A DNA stretch of 64,000 bases from Holophagaceae bacterium (lineage in GTDB: Bacteria > Acidobacteriota > Holophagae > Holophagales > Holophagaceae): assembly GCA_021286765.1 (NCBI GenBank), contig JAJTBS010000002.1, positions 186,001-250,000 on the forward strand. The letters are read 5' to 3'. The position numbers were made by a program, and so were the translations under genes. The notes under the pieces are model-generated. The model was given only the letters and a program-made list of their open reading frames with translations, made no database searches and was not told the origin of the DNA. This document shows, in pieces, positions 35,425 through 44,697 of the stretch (positions are counted from its first letter, which is position 1; each line of letters begins with the position of its first letter).

Positions 35425-36474
35425 ATGACTAGAACCATCGCCTTGGTAGGTTGTGGCCGCATATCAGACCGCCACCTCAAAGTTATCGAGCAGGTCCCGG
35501 GCCTGAAGTTGGTCGGACTCTGTGACATCCAGCTTGAGCGGGCCGAAGCCGCCGCCCGGACTTGGGCTGTCCCGGCCTTCGCGGATGCGGTCGACATGGT
35601 CAAGACCTTGAAGCCGGATATTGTCTCCATCCTCACGGACTCTGGATCACACCCTCGGATCGGGAGTCTCCTGGCCCCTCTGGTCGGGGTGGTCGTGGTC
35701 GAAAAGCCCATGGCTCTCACACTGGAGGACGCGGATCACCTGATTGAGACCTGTGAGACCCATGGCACCCGGCTGTTTGTCGTCAAGCAGAACCGCTTCA
35801 ATGATGCCATCCAGCAGCTGCGGCAGGCCGTCGTCCAGGGGCGGTTCGGCAAGATGGTGCTGGGCACCGTCCGAATCCGGTGGGCCCGGCACCAGGCCTA
35901 CTATGATCAGGATCCCTGGCGGGGAACCTGGAAGCTCGACGGGGGCGTGTTCACCAACCAGGCCAGCCACCACATCGACCTGCTGCAATGGCTGATGGGC
36001 CCCGTCGAGTCGGTCAAGTCCTACATATCCACGCGCCTCGTGGACATCGAGGCCGAAGATACGGGCGTGGCTGTTCTCCGATTCAAGAGCGGGGCCCTGG
36101 GGGTCATCGAAGCCACCACCGCCACCCGGCCCAAGGACCTTGAGGGCAGCATCTCGATTCTCGGGGAGAAGGGCTCTGTCGTGGTGGGTGGATTCAGTGT
36201 CAACCGGATGGTGACCTGGAATTTTCAAGAGCCTGCGTCCGAAGACGAGCAGGCCCAGCGGTCCATCGCCGAACCCCCCAATGTCTACGGATTTGGCCAC
36301 AAACCGTTCTATGAAGACATGTTGGCCTGCCTCGACTCGGGACGGCGGTCCATGCTGGATGGTCTCGAAGGGCGCAAATCGCTTGAGATCATCAACGCTT
36401 TGTATGAATCGGCCTTCACGGGCCACGAGGTTCACCTGCACTACGTGCCCCAGAGCGTTCCGCTGGGCCGCTGA
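35425..36474 (+). CDS. Gfo/Idh/MocA sugar oxidoreductase (WbpB/WlbA-like)
   Basis: A 349-residue NAD-dependent enzyme. The Rossmann start reads I-A-L-V-G-C-G-R-I-S-D-R-H; the catalytic Lys is in V-V-V-E-K-P-M-A. In the neighbouring gene context it most likely oxidises C3 of UDP-GlcNAcA so that the 3-keto sugar can be transaminated, the WbpB/WlbA role. ATG 35425 has GAGG upstream; an in-frame GTG at 35413 is the alternative. Its stop overlaps the region of the next gene's start. Confidence 0.85.
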   Translation: MTRTIALVGCGRISDRHLKVIEQVPGLKLVGLCDIQLERAEAAARTWAVPAFADAVDMVKTLKPDIVSILTDSGSHPRIGSLLAPLVGVVVVEKPMALTLEDADHLIETCETHGTRLFVVKQNRFNDAIQQLRQAVVQGRFGKMVLGTVRIRWARHQAYYDQDPWRGTWKLDGGVFTNQASHHIDLLQWLMGPVESVKSYISTRLVDIEAEDTGVAVLRFKSGALGVIEATTATRPKDLEGSISILGEKGSVVVGGFSVNRMVTWNFQEPASEDEQAQRSIAEPPNVYGFGHKPFYEDMLACLDSGRRSMLDGLEGRKSLEIINALYESAFTGHEVHLHYVPQSVPLGR

Positions 36475-36497
36475 TGGGCGCGCAAGGAGTCATGGTC

Positions 36498-37820
36498 ATG
36501 CAAGAAAATCAGAGGGTCTGCAGCCTCCTCGATGCCATTGAGGCAACCACGGCCAGGGTGGGTGTGGTTGGCTTGGGTTACGTTGGGTTGCCGTTCGCCG
36601 TCGAGAAGGGGAAGGTCGGGTTCAAGGTCCTTGGCTTTGATCGCAACGCCCTCCGGGTGGAAAAGGTAAATCAGGGGCAGAACTTCATTGGGGATGTGAA
36701 GGATGAAGACCTGGCCAGTCTGGTGGGGCAGGGACTCCTGTCCGCGACCACGGACATGAGCCGCCTCGCGGAAATGGACGTCATCGTCATTGCCGTGCCG
36801 ACCCCCCTGACCAAGAATCTCAATCCGGATCTTCAATACATCGAGGCCGTCACCCGGGACATCGCCCACTACCTGCGACCCGGGCAGCTCATCAGCCTGG
36901 AGAGCACCACCTATCCCGGCACCACCGACGAGATCATGAAACCCATCCTGGAGGGCAGTGGCCTGCTGGTCGGCCGGGATGTCTTCCTGGCTCACAGCCC
37001 CGAGCGGGTTGACCCGGGTAACGCCCGCTACACCACCAAGAACACCAACAAGGTCGTCGGTGCTTCCGATCCCGCCAGCCGGGAAGTGGCGGTGGCCTTC
37101 TATCGAAAGACCATCCAGCATGTCGTCGTCGTTTCCAGTGCCGCAGCGGCCGAACTGACCAAGGTCTTCGAGAACACCTTCCGGGCCGTGAACATCGCAC
37201 TGGTAAACGAGCTCACCATGCTCTGTGACCGCATGGGCCTGAGTGTGTGGGAAGTGCTGGATGCGGCCTTTTCCAAGCCCTTCGGAATCATGCCTTTCTA
37301 TCCCGGGCCGGGAGTTGGTGGGCACTGCATTCCGCTGGATCCCCACTACCTTGAGTGGAAGGCCCGGGAATACAACTTCAACACCCGCTTCATTGCCCTG
37401 GCGGGTGAGATCAACCGCCACATGCCCGAGTTTGTCGTCGAGAAGGCCATGCGCCTCCTGAGCCACCGGGGCAAGGGGATGAAGGGAAGCCGGGTGCTGG
37501 CCCTCGGCGTCGCCTACAAGCGCGACATCGACGATCCAAGGGAAAGTCCTGCTGGGGAAGTCATCCGATTGTTCGCCAAGCATCAGGCGGAAGTGGTCTA
37601 TCACGATCCCCATGTGGCCCACTTCACCGAATTGGGGCTGGATCTACACTCCCAGCCCCTCACCGGCGAGGAGATCCGGCGAGCCGACCTGGTGGTCGTG
37701 CTGACGGATCACGTCGCAGTGGATTATGCTCTGGTCGCCAGGGAGGCCACAGAGATCCTCGATACGCGCAATGTCTTCAAGCGTGTGGACGCCCCGAAAT
37801 CCAACATCGTCATGCTTTAG
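36498..37820 (+). CDS. wbpA: UDP-N-acetylglucosamine 6-dehydrogenase (WbpA-like)
   Basis: A 440-residue UDP-glucose/GDP-mannose dehydrogenase family enzyme that oxidises C6 of a UDP-HexNAc to the uronic acid. It has V-G-V-V-G-L-G-Y-V-G-L-P near residue 28 and catalytic Cys277 in G-G-H-C-I-P-L-D-P. Three in-frame ATGs lie at 36474, 36492 and 36498; the last has AAGGAG at ideal spacing (36484-36489). Starting the WbpA-B-D-E set, it sits between the oxidoreductase and acetyltransferase genes. Confidence 0.88.
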   Translation: MQENQRVCSLLDAIEATTARVGVVGLGYVGLPFAVEKGKVGFKVLGFDRNALRVEKVNQGQNFIGDVKDEDLASLVGQGLLSATTDMSRLAEMDVIVIAVPTPLTKNLNPDLQYIEAVTRDIAHYLRPGQLISLESTTYPGTTDEIMKPILEGSGLLVGRDVFLAHSPERVDPGNARYTTKNTNKVVGASDPASREVAVAFYRKTIQHVVVVSSAAAAELTKVFENTFRAVNIALVNELTMLCDRMGLSVWEVLDAAFSKPFGIMPFYPGPGVGGHCIPLDPHYLEWKAREYNFNTRFIALAGEINRHMPEFVVEKAMRLLSHRGKGMKGSRVLALGVAYKRDIDDPRESPAGEVIRLFAKHQAEVVYHDPHVAHFTELGLDLHSQPLTGEEIRRADLVVVLTDHVAVDYALVAREATEILDTRNVFKRVDAPKSNIVML

Positions 37821-37828
37821 GAAACGCC

Positions 37829-38416
37829 ATGGAAAAACCACCCTACATCCATCCTACGGCGGCCGTGGACGATGGCGCCAGGCTCGGTGAAGGCACGAAA
37901 ATCTGGCATTTCTGCCATGTCTATCCGAAGGCCGTGATTGGCCGGAACTGCATTCTCGGCCAGAACGTCATGGTGGCCAACGGCGTCGAAATCGGGGACT
38001 TCTGCAAGATCCAGAACAACGTGAGCTTGTACGAGGGCGTCATTCTTGAAGACTATGTCTTCTGTGGGCCCAGCATGGTGTTCACCAATGTGACCACGCC
38101 CCGCTGCCTGTTCCCCAGGAACACCTCCGAGGACTATCGGATCACCAGGGTGAAACGGGGCGCTTCCATTGGTGCCAATGCCACCATCGTGTGCGGAGTG
38201 ACCCTTCACGAGTGCGCCTTTGTGGCCGCCGGAGCCGTGGTCACCCACGATGTGCCTCCCTACGCCATGGTGGCTGGGGTCCCGGCGCGGTTGATTGGAC
38301 ACATGTGCGAGCGCGGGGAGCGGCTCCAGTTTGACCCCTCCGGCCTTGCCATCACGACTTACGGCCAGCGGTATGCCATGAATGCCGAAGGCTGGGTTAC
38401 AAAGGTGCCAGAATGA
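37829..38416 (+). CDS. wbpD: Hexapeptide-repeat N-acetyltransferase (WbpD/WlbB-like)
   Basis: A 195-residue left-handed beta-helix acyltransferase. It begins Y-I-H-P-T-A-A-V-D-D-G-A-R-L-G and carries imperfect hexapeptide repeats through I-G-A-N-A-T-I-V-C-G-V. By analogy with WbpD it transfers acetyl from acetyl-CoA to the 3-amino group of UDP-GlcNAc(3N)A. It lies 8 bases after the dehydrogenase gene and its stop overlaps the aminotransferase start by four bases. Confidence 0.88.
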   Translation: MEKPPYIHPTAAVDDGARLGEGTKIWHFCHVYPKAVIGRNCILGQNVMVANGVEIGDFCKIQNNVSLYEGVILEDYVFCGPSMVFTNVTTPRCLFPRNTSEDYRITRVKRGASIGANATIVCGVTLHECAFVAAGAVVTHDVPPYAMVAGVPARLIGHMCERGERLQFDPSGLAITTYGQRYAMNAEGWVTKVPE

Positions 38417-39525
38417 CCAAGCCTGCCATTCCGATCCTCGACCTGAAACCCCAAATCCAGGAACTCTGGCCCCAGTTTCAGGCGGCCTTCGAAAGGGTGA
38501 TGGCCTCTGGCCACTTCATCCTGGGGCCGGAGGTCCAGGCCTTTGAGCGAGAGGCCGCAGAGTACCTCGGCGTGGGGCATGCCATTGGCCTGAACAGTGG
38601 CACTGATGCGCTCTACATCGCCCTCCGATCCCTGGGTATCGGCCCCGGAGACGAGGTCATCACCAGCCCTTTCACCTTCTTCGCCACAGCGGAAGCCATC
38701 AGCCATGTGGGGGCCACGCCCGTCTTTGTGGACATCCAGGAGGGCACCTTCAACCTGGATCCGGTGCTCCTTGAAGCGGCCATCACCCGCCGCACCAAAG
38801 CCATCATCCCCGTCCATCTTTTTGGCCGTCCCTGTGACATGGACCGGATCCTGGCACTGGCGGAAGCCCATTCGCTGAAGGTGGTGGAGGATTGCGCGCA
38901 GAGCTTCGGGGCGACCTGGCAAGGCCGTCAGACTGGCTCCATGGGCGATTTCGGGTGCTTCAGCTTCTTTCCCACCAAGAACCTGAGCGCCTTCGGGGAC
39001 GGAGGCATGCTAGTTACCAATGATGCGCGCTTGGCTGACGAAGCCCGCATGCTGAGGGCTCACGGCAGTCGGAAAAAATATCACAATGAAGTGATTGGTT
39101 ATAACTCAAGGCTCGATGAAATGCATGCAGCAATGCTGAGGATTAAACTGCCCTGGATTGATGTCTGGAATGGAAAGCGCCGCGAAATTAGTCAGGAATA
39201 TTTAAACCGCCTTAAATCGATGACCGGGCTCGTTCTGCCGGCCATGGTAGAAGGGCATGTGTTTCACCAATTCACCATCCGTGTCCTGGATGGGCGTCGG
39301 GATGCCGTCCAGAAAAACCTGCAGGCTGCGGGGATCGGAACGATGGTCTACTATCCGGTCCCTGTCCATCGCTTGAGGGTGTACCAGGAAAGCCATGCTG
39401 CTGCATCATGCCCGGTGGCGGAATCCAGTGCGGAAGAAGTCCTGAGTCTCCCCATCTGGCCCGAATTGAAAGATCAGGGGTGCCTTGAGAAGATCATCGA
39501 GGCCTTGCGAGATGCCTTGGCCTAG
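38413..39525 (+). CDS. wbpE: DegT/DnrJ/EryC1 sugar aminotransferase (WbpE/WlbC-like)
   Basis: A 370-residue PLP enzyme that adds the 3-amino group to the keto-sugar. The PLP lysine is about Lys189 in F-P-T-K-N-L-S-A-F-G-D-G-G; E-D-C-A-Q-S-F-G binds the cofactor. It shares a four-base ATGA overlap with the acetyltransferase gene, so the pair is translationally coupled. About 39,060 onward the DNA becomes noticeably AT-richer, which continues into the next gene. Confidence 0.88.
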   Translation: MTKPAIPILDLKPQIQELWPQFQAAFERVMASGHFILGPEVQAFEREAAEYLGVGHAIGLNSGTDALYIALRSLGIGPGDEVITSPFTFFATAEAISHVGATPVFVDIQEGTFNLDPVLLEAAITRRTKAIIPVHLFGRPCDMDRILALAEAHSLKVVEDCAQSFGATWQGRQTGSMGDFGCFSFFPTKNLSAFGDGGMLVTNDARLADEARMLRAHGSRKKYHNEVIGYNSRLDEMHAAMLRIKLPWIDVWNGKRREISQEYLNRLKSMTGLVLPAMVEGHVFHQFTIRVLDGRRDAVQKNLQAAGIGTMVYYPVPVHRLRVYQESHAAASCPVAESSAEEVLSLPIWPELKDQGCLEKIIEALRDALA

Positions 39526-39647
39526 TTTTTCGTTCGTGTCCAACTTCCAGGATTGCAGCGAAAGAATGTGGTAAGCGCGTTGAGATGCACGACGTGGGTT
39601 CACAATTGAAGTGGGCAATGCCGTCCAAGAAATGAGGTTGTTCACAG

Positions 39648-40826
39648 TTGGCTAGTCAATCAAGGTCATCTGATGAGATCGTCAATCCATCGATTGGCCT
39701 GTTGGCAGTGCTGGTAAGTCTTTATTTTGTCATTACGCCAATCGAAGACTATCTGGCAGGAAGGCTCGATAACGTCCTCAGGGTGTTGAGCGTTATCATC
39801 GCATTTGGTTCCTTGATCGAGTATGCGAGGAATAAAAACTCGAACTTCTCGATAAAACCAGCCGAGACCATCATTCCAATTGGATTAATTGTCGTTGCCA
39901 ACCTCAGTTATTTCTGGGCAATCAATCCGGAGTTTGCCGCAGAGAGGAATATTGCCTACACGACGCTGCCACTCCTATTTCTTGTCATGACTATGCGTAA
40001 ATACAATGAAAGAGAAATCATGGTTCTAGATTTTTCTGTCATTTTCAGTCTGCTTATTATTTTTTATCTCCTGCAGTCGAACCGTCTATCCAACACTCAA
40101 ATCATCCAGCGATGGTCCATTTCAGAACGAAATGATCCCAATGCCCTGGCGGCCAATATGACCTTGCCGGCCGTCATTGCTCTTTCCTGGATTTATAAAG
40201 ATAATTTAATCCAAATTTGGATTGGGATCATTGGGATGCTGGCGGCCTTTGTGGTGATCCTCTTGACGGGATCCAGAGGTGGAACCGTATCCTTTTTTAT
40301 CGCGGCAATGGTGGGGATTGGGTATAAATTCATCAAAGGTAGACAGATCAAAATTACACGGCTTATTCCCCTACTCATACTCGCGGGGTTCATAGGCGCC
40401 GCCCTGATTTCAGTTCTACCTGAGCGCATTTTAAGTCTGGACCAGTACACCCGAGATATTTCTCAGTACGAGTCCCGAACGGATATTTGGAGCAATCTGG
40501 TAAATCATGTTATCCCCCGACTGCAAATTTGGGGTGTGGGCAGCGGGTGTGCCCCGATCCTGCTCATCGATTTCTATGGGCGAATGCGCGGTGCACACAA
40601 TACATACTTAAATATTCTGGTCGAGTACGGAGTCTTCGGTTTGCCATTGCTCCTAGGGCTGCTATGGAGGGTCCTTAAACCGGCAATCAAGCAGGTCAAT
40701 TTTCCCGCATTGATTGCTCTATCAGCTTTGGTTATGACGTCCTTCTTTTTGGATGCGTACGCTAAAAAATACTTTTGGAACATCTTGATTTATTGCTATA
40801 TTAGGGTTTATAGCTATAAAGAATAG
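39648..40826 (+). CDS. O-antigen ligase/polymerase (Wzy-like) membrane protein
   Basis: A 392-residue inner-membrane protein with about ten to twelve hydrophobic segments. The Wzy/WaaL-type signature includes G-S-R-G-G-T near residue 208 and a C-terminal periplasmic loop ending R-G-A-H-N-T-Y-L-N-I-L-V-E-Y-G. Given the Wzx, Wza and Wzc genes around it, it probably polymerises the repeat units. TTG 39648 with GAGG ten bases upstream is the start. The gene is clearly AT-richer (A/T-ending codons, Ile/Asn/Lys-rich) than its neighbours, a sign of separate acquisition. Confidence 0.82.
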   Translation: MASQSRSSDEIVNPSIGLLAVLVSLYFVITPIEDYLAGRLDNVLRVLSVIIAFGSLIEYARNKNSNFSIKPAETIIPIGLIVVANLSYFWAINPEFAAERNIAYTTLPLLFLVMTMRKYNEREIMVLDFSVIFSLLIIFYLLQSNRLSNTQIIQRWSISERNDPNALAANMTLPAVIALSWIYKDNLIQIWIGIIGMLAAFVVILLTGSRGGTVSFFIAAMVGIGYKFIKGRQIKITRLIPLLILAGFIGAALISVLPERILSLDQYTRDISQYESRTDIWSNLVNHVIPRLQIWGVGSGCAPILLIDFYGRMRGAHNTYLNILVEYGVFGLPLLLGLLWRVLKPAIKQVNFPALIALSALVMTSFFLDAYAKKYFWNILIYCYIRVYSYKE

Positions 40827-41294
40827 ATCGAATGACAGAGCATTGCCCGGATGAAACCAGCGAATCCCAAGCAAGGTTGTTCTTGCTTGCATTAATACAA
40901 CTTCAGCCTTTAGCCAAACTTGAGTGTGTTAGTAAATGCTTTTATTAAAAAATTTAAGATAAGCATCAAAATCGAAAACCAGTTTAAGAAGATTTCATGA
41001 GGATTGAAAAAAGGAGATAAGTTTCGTCTGTTCCTATGCCAATGGCGGAATCACTCGACCCATGTTTGCTGAGGCTTTCTCTGGATTTTGGAAGGTTCGT
41101 TGAAATGGAGGTGGAGAAAATTGACAACTGTGAAGTAGGGGTTCAATAATTTCACCTGGTATAACCTTAATGTTAAAAATTGCTAAACATATTATCAAGT
41201 CTCCTTCTTGTTTTTTAAAAACGAGGCTGCGCTGGTAACCTACTAAATATCGTTTGACGGATTTTTTTGAGGAAGTCATTCAAGAGGCAATGTT
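40827..41294 (+). other. AT-rich gap between Wzy-like and epimerase genes
   Basis: 468 bases of markedly AT-rich DNA with no supported gene. An 81-codon frame on the minus strand (41034-41279) has no recognisable product or good start. There are runs such as TTATTAAAAAATTTAAG, and no tRNA, IS end or inverted terminal repeat is visible. It may be a remnant of the transfer event that brought the polymerase gene. Confidence 0.5.
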
Positions 41295-42383
41295 GTGAAA
41301 ATCTTGGTTGTCGCTGGAACTAGGCCTAATTTTATGAAAGTTGCTCCGCTCCTTTGGGAAGCGGAGCGCTTGGGCATCCAGGCCCTCCTGATTCACACCG
41401 GCCAGCACCATGACCAAGCGATGAGCCGCATCTTTTTCGACCAGCTTGGTATTCCGATGCCACATCGGAACTTGGGCGTGGGGGGTGGGACTCATGGGGA
41501 GGTGACTGGACGGTGCATTGAGGGGCTGGAAAAGGTCTTCATCGAGGAATCTCCCGCTTGGGTGGTGGTGGTCGGTGATGTGAACAGCACCTTGGCGGGA
41601 GCCATCGCCGCTTCCAAACTGGGTTTGCCGTTGGCACATGTGGAGGCCGGGCTCAGGTCCTTTGACCGGAGCATGCCTGAGGAGTTGAACCGCTTGGTCG
41701 TGGATGCCATCAGCGATATCCACCTGGTCTCCGAACCCTCCGGCGTCAAGAACCTGCTTGCCGAAGGGAAGGCTGGAGCCTCCATCCACCTGGTTGGCAA
41801 CGTGATGATCGACACCCTGGAACGGTTCCGACCGCTGGCACGAGAGAGGAAGTTCTCGGAAAGCCTTGGATTTCGGGAGCGGTCCTTCGGGCTTGTCACC
41901 CTTCATCGCCCGTTCAATGTGGATCATCCGGAGAACTTTGGGAAATTGCTGAACCTCCTGGAACAAGTCGTCGAGCGGATACCGCTTATCTTCCCCGTTC
42001 ATCCGCGTACCCGGAGCCGGCTTGAGCAGGTGATCGGGTTCAAGGATTTTCTGCACTCAGGGCGGTTGCTGTTGCTTGAACCCTTGGGCTACATCGATTT
42101 CATGTCCCTCATGATCGACGCCAGGGTCGTTCTGACTGATTCGGGAGGGATACAGGAGGAAACCACGGTGCTGGGGGTCCCCTGCCTCACCCTGCGGGAC
42201 AACACCGAACGGCCGATCACGATCGAACAGGGAACCAACCGGCTCGTCGGGGCCATGGGGCAGGAACTCCTACCCGAACTGAAGAGAATCCTGGAGGAGC
42301 CTTTCCCTTCTCCAGCTAGGCCCGACCTCTGGGACGGCAAGGCTGCCGAGCGGATCCTGCGCATCTTGGGAGGTCTCCGATGA
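41295..42383 (+). CDS. UDP-N-acetylglucosamine 2-epimerase family protein (WecB/WbpI-like)
   Basis: A 362-residue cytoplasmic epimerase inverting C2 of a UDP-HexNAc. It starts M-K-I-L-V-V-A-G-T-R-P-N-F-M-K and has T-G-Q-H-H-D-Q, H-V-E-A-G-L-R-S-F, L-H-R-P-F-N and D-S-G-G-I-Q-E-E, all family landmarks (the His-Arg segment usually reads H-R-x-E-N). With the WbpA-B-D-E genes upstream, the natural role is WbpI: UDP-GlcNAc(3NAc)A to UDP-ManNAc(3NAc)A. Plain WecB activity is the alternative. The start is GTG with GAGG nearby. Confidence 0.88.
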   Translation: MKILVVAGTRPNFMKVAPLLWEAERLGIQALLIHTGQHHDQAMSRIFFDQLGIPMPHRNLGVGGGTHGEVTGRCIEGLEKVFIEESPAWVVVVGDVNSTLAGAIAASKLGLPLAHVEAGLRSFDRSMPEELNRLVVDAISDIHLVSEPSGVKNLLAEGKAGASIHLVGNVMIDTLERFRPLARERKFSESLGFRERSFGLVTLHRPFNVDHPENFGKLLNLLEQVVERIPLIFPVHPRTRSRLEQVIGFKDFLHSGRLLLLEPLGYIDFMSLMIDARVVLTDSGGIQEETTVLGVPCLTLRDNTERPITIEQGTNRLVGAMGQELLPELKRILEEPFPSPARPDLWDGKAAERILRILGGLR

Positions 42384-43204
42384 CCGACCTGGAGAAGTCC
42401 CACTTCGAAGTGGCGGGCATCTGGGAGCCTGAGAACTGGCATGCAGCGGACCTCGAGCGGATGGACGAAACGATTCGGGTCATCCCTGAAGGCGCGTCGA
42501 GCCTGCTCGATGCCGGGTGCGGCAATGGCCTATTCCTGAAACGGCTCGCCCAGCTGCGCCCCGATATTCCGAGGATCCACGGTGCGGACCGAAGCTCGAC
42601 GGCTCTGCAGCATGTGACCTGCGATCACACTCAAACCGAAATCAACGCCATGCCTTTCGCCGATCAGAGCTTCGAGGTGGTCTCTGCCCTGCAGGTGCTT
42701 GAACATCTGCCGGGCGGCGTCTTCGAGCAGTGCCTTGCCGAACTGGCCCGCATCACGAGGCGGTACATTCTCATCTCGGTGCCATTTCAGGAGGATCTTG
42801 AACGAAACCTCATCGGCTGCCCATCCTGCCGGTCACGCTTCAGTCCCTATCATCATGTGAGGAGTTTCAGCCGCGGGTCCTTGGCTTCGTTATTCGAGAC
42901 GCATGGATTTCAGCCGTGCCTAGTCGATGGGTTAGGAGAGACGGAAACCTTGCGTGGATGGCGAACCCTGCGGGAGTTCTTCTCGGGCAAGGCACTGGGC
43001 GTGAATCCCTATCCCTTCGAGATTCCCTGCCCCATGTGTGCTGCGCGGCTTGAGCCCAGCCACCAGATAATGGATCACGCCGAGCCCAGACCCGCCAGCC
43101 ATGCGCTGCACCGGATCCGGCGCGGAATCAAGCGGGTCTGGCCGAAGGAGCGCACCCCCACCCGCCTGCTCGCCCTATTCGAGTCAACCACTTGCCGCTC
43201 TTGA
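42380..43204 (+). CDS. SAM-dependent methyltransferase with Cys pairs
   Basis: A 274-residue class I methyltransferase-like protein. Motif I is L-L-D-A-G-C-G-N-G-L-F-L; a post-I acidic residue and V-S-A-L-Q-V-L-E-H-L motif are present. Two C-x-x-C pairs (C-P-S-C near residue 152 and C-P-M-C near 216) suggest a structural zinc. It overlaps the epimerase stop by four bases (ATGA). In this locus it probably methylates a sugar; the acceptor is unknown. Confidence 0.75.
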   Translation: MTDLEKSHFEVAGIWEPENWHAADLERMDETIRVIPEGASSLLDAGCGNGLFLKRLAQLRPDIPRIHGADRSSTALQHVTCDHTQTEINAMPFADQSFEVVSALQVLEHLPGGVFEQCLAELARITRRYILISVPFQEDLERNLIGCPSCRSRFSPYHHVRSFSRGSLASLFETHGFQPCLVDGLGETETLRGWRTLREFFSGKALGVNPYPFEIPCPMCAARLEPSHQIMDHAEPRPASHALHRIRRGIKRVWPKERTPTRLLALFESTTCRS

Positions 43205-44685
43205 GCCGCATCATCCCATCCAAGATCGGTCGGCAGATCTCGTTTGTCGTCCTGGGGGACAGCTTCACCACCGCCTCGGTACTGGCATCCGGGATGGTTT
43301 TGGCCCGCCTCCTCAGCAAGCAGGATATGGGCAGCTACCGGCAGGTCCAGTACCTAATCGCCTTCTTCTGTGGCATTGTCGAGCTGGGGTTGAGCAGCAC
43401 CACCTACAGGTTCTGGAATACCTATTCTGAGCGGCAGCGGTCCGTCTATGTGCGGATGATGCTCGCTCTGACCGCAGTCCTTTGCCTGCTGGTCGGCATC
43501 CTCTTGGCCTTGCTCTCACCGGTGATCGCGCATTGGTACCGCAATCCAAGTTTGGTGGGCTTGCTGGTCATTGCCATGCTGGTGCCGGTGGCCTCGGTTC
43601 CGATCATGTTCATCCGGCCCATGCTGATCTGCGAGGGCCATTCCTTGAAGGCAACCGGCCTGGAAGTCGTTTTTGCAGTGCTGCCGATGCTGGGCATGAT
43701 CCTGCCTGCCTTCTTTGGCGCGGGATTTATCACTTGCGTTTGGCTGTGGATGATCTGCTCCTTGGTTCGCCTGCCCATCCTGCCCATCATCTTCCGCAAC
43801 CAGTTGTTCAGCCCTGGGACGCCCTGGTGGGATCGGGAGATCCAGGTGCAGGTATGGCAGTTCATCTGGCCGATTCAAGCCAGCCGATTGCCCGGCCTGT
43901 TGACCGCCTTCATGGATAAATTCATCATGTCCTTCTTTTTGACGCCGAGTGGGTTTGCCACCTATTCCATGGGCGCCAGAGAGCTTCCCTTCATCGGGAA
44001 TCTCGGTCCTTCCGTGTCGAGCGTGCTGGTTCCGAACCTCGTTCTGGATTGGGAGGCCGGAAACATCACCTCGATGTGTCAGCGATGGCGGAAGGCCTGC
44101 GCTCACTCCGCGACCTTGACGTTCCCCATTGCGATCTTTTGCATCTGGGAGGCGCGCCCGCTTATGGGTCTCCTCTTTTCCGGGCAGTACGAAGAGAGCG
44201 CAATCCCCTTCCGGTTTTTTGCCGCCATTGCCCTGATCAGGGTCATCGAGTTTGGTTCGTTGGCCAAGGTGATGAATGAGACTTCCCTGATTCTGAAAGC
44301 ATCGATCGTGGGTGTTTCAGCATTTGGGATCTTGGGCGTTGTCCTCACATGGGGGTTCGGGGTTCCCGGCATGGCCTGTGCGGTGCTATTGGCCCATGCC
44401 CTGACGGCCATCTACTACCTGCAGACATATCGCCTCCGGATCGGGTGCAATTTGGATGCTTTTTTCCCGCTTAAGCAACTGTGCCTGACGGCAGGACTGT
44501 CCATCCTGGCCTCCTGGGTCGCCCACACCGTGTTGAATCGGTGGCTGCCGTTGTCTGCGGCTGCGCCGTTCGGTGCACTTGCATGGAAAATAGGTGTGTA
44601 CTTCGCATCAACCATCCTTGTCTATTCCATGCTTATGACGATTCAGCGATTTTTTGCTCGGAGCTCATCCCATGATCAGCCTTAG
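43192..44685 (+). CDS. Wzx-like polysaccharide flippase
   Basis: A 497-residue inner-membrane protein with about twelve to fourteen hydrophobic segments and the MATE-like layout of oligosaccharide flippases, starting F-V-V-L-G-D-S-F-T-T-A-S-V-L and including L-S-K-Q-D-M-G-S-Y-R-Q-V. It would flip lipid-linked repeat units to the periplasm for the Wzy-like enzyme. TTG 43192 overlaps the methyltransferase end; TTG 43201 is an equally possible start. Confidence 0.82.
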   Translation: MPLLSRIIPSKIGRQISFVVLGDSFTTASVLASGMVLARLLSKQDMGSYRQVQYLIAFFCGIVELGLSSTTYRFWNTYSERQRSVYVRMMLALTAVLCLLVGILLALLSPVIAHWYRNPSLVGLLVIAMLVPVASVPIMFIRPMLICEGHSLKATGLEVVFAVLPMLGMILPAFFGAGFITCVWLWMICSLVRLPILPIIFRNQLFSPGTPWWDREIQVQVWQFIWPIQASRLPGLLTAFMDKFIMSFFLTPSGFATYSMGARELPFIGNLGPSVSSVLVPNLVLDWEAGNITSMCQRWRKACAHSATLTFPIAIFCIWEARPLMGLLFSGQYEESAIPFRFFAAIALIRVIEFGSLAKVMNETSLILKASIVGVSAFGILGVVLTWGFGVPGMACAVLLAHALTAIYYLQTYRLRIGCNLDAFFPLKQLCLTAGLSILASWVAHTVLNRWLPLSAAAPFGALAWKIGVYFASTILVYSMLMTIQRFFARSSSHDQP

Positions 44686-44697
44686 ATCTGAAGCCTG

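Noticed and set aside
41034-41279. An 81-codon minus-strand frame in the AT-rich gap
   Set aside because: No ribosome binding site, no recognisable family and located in low-complexity AT-rich DNA.
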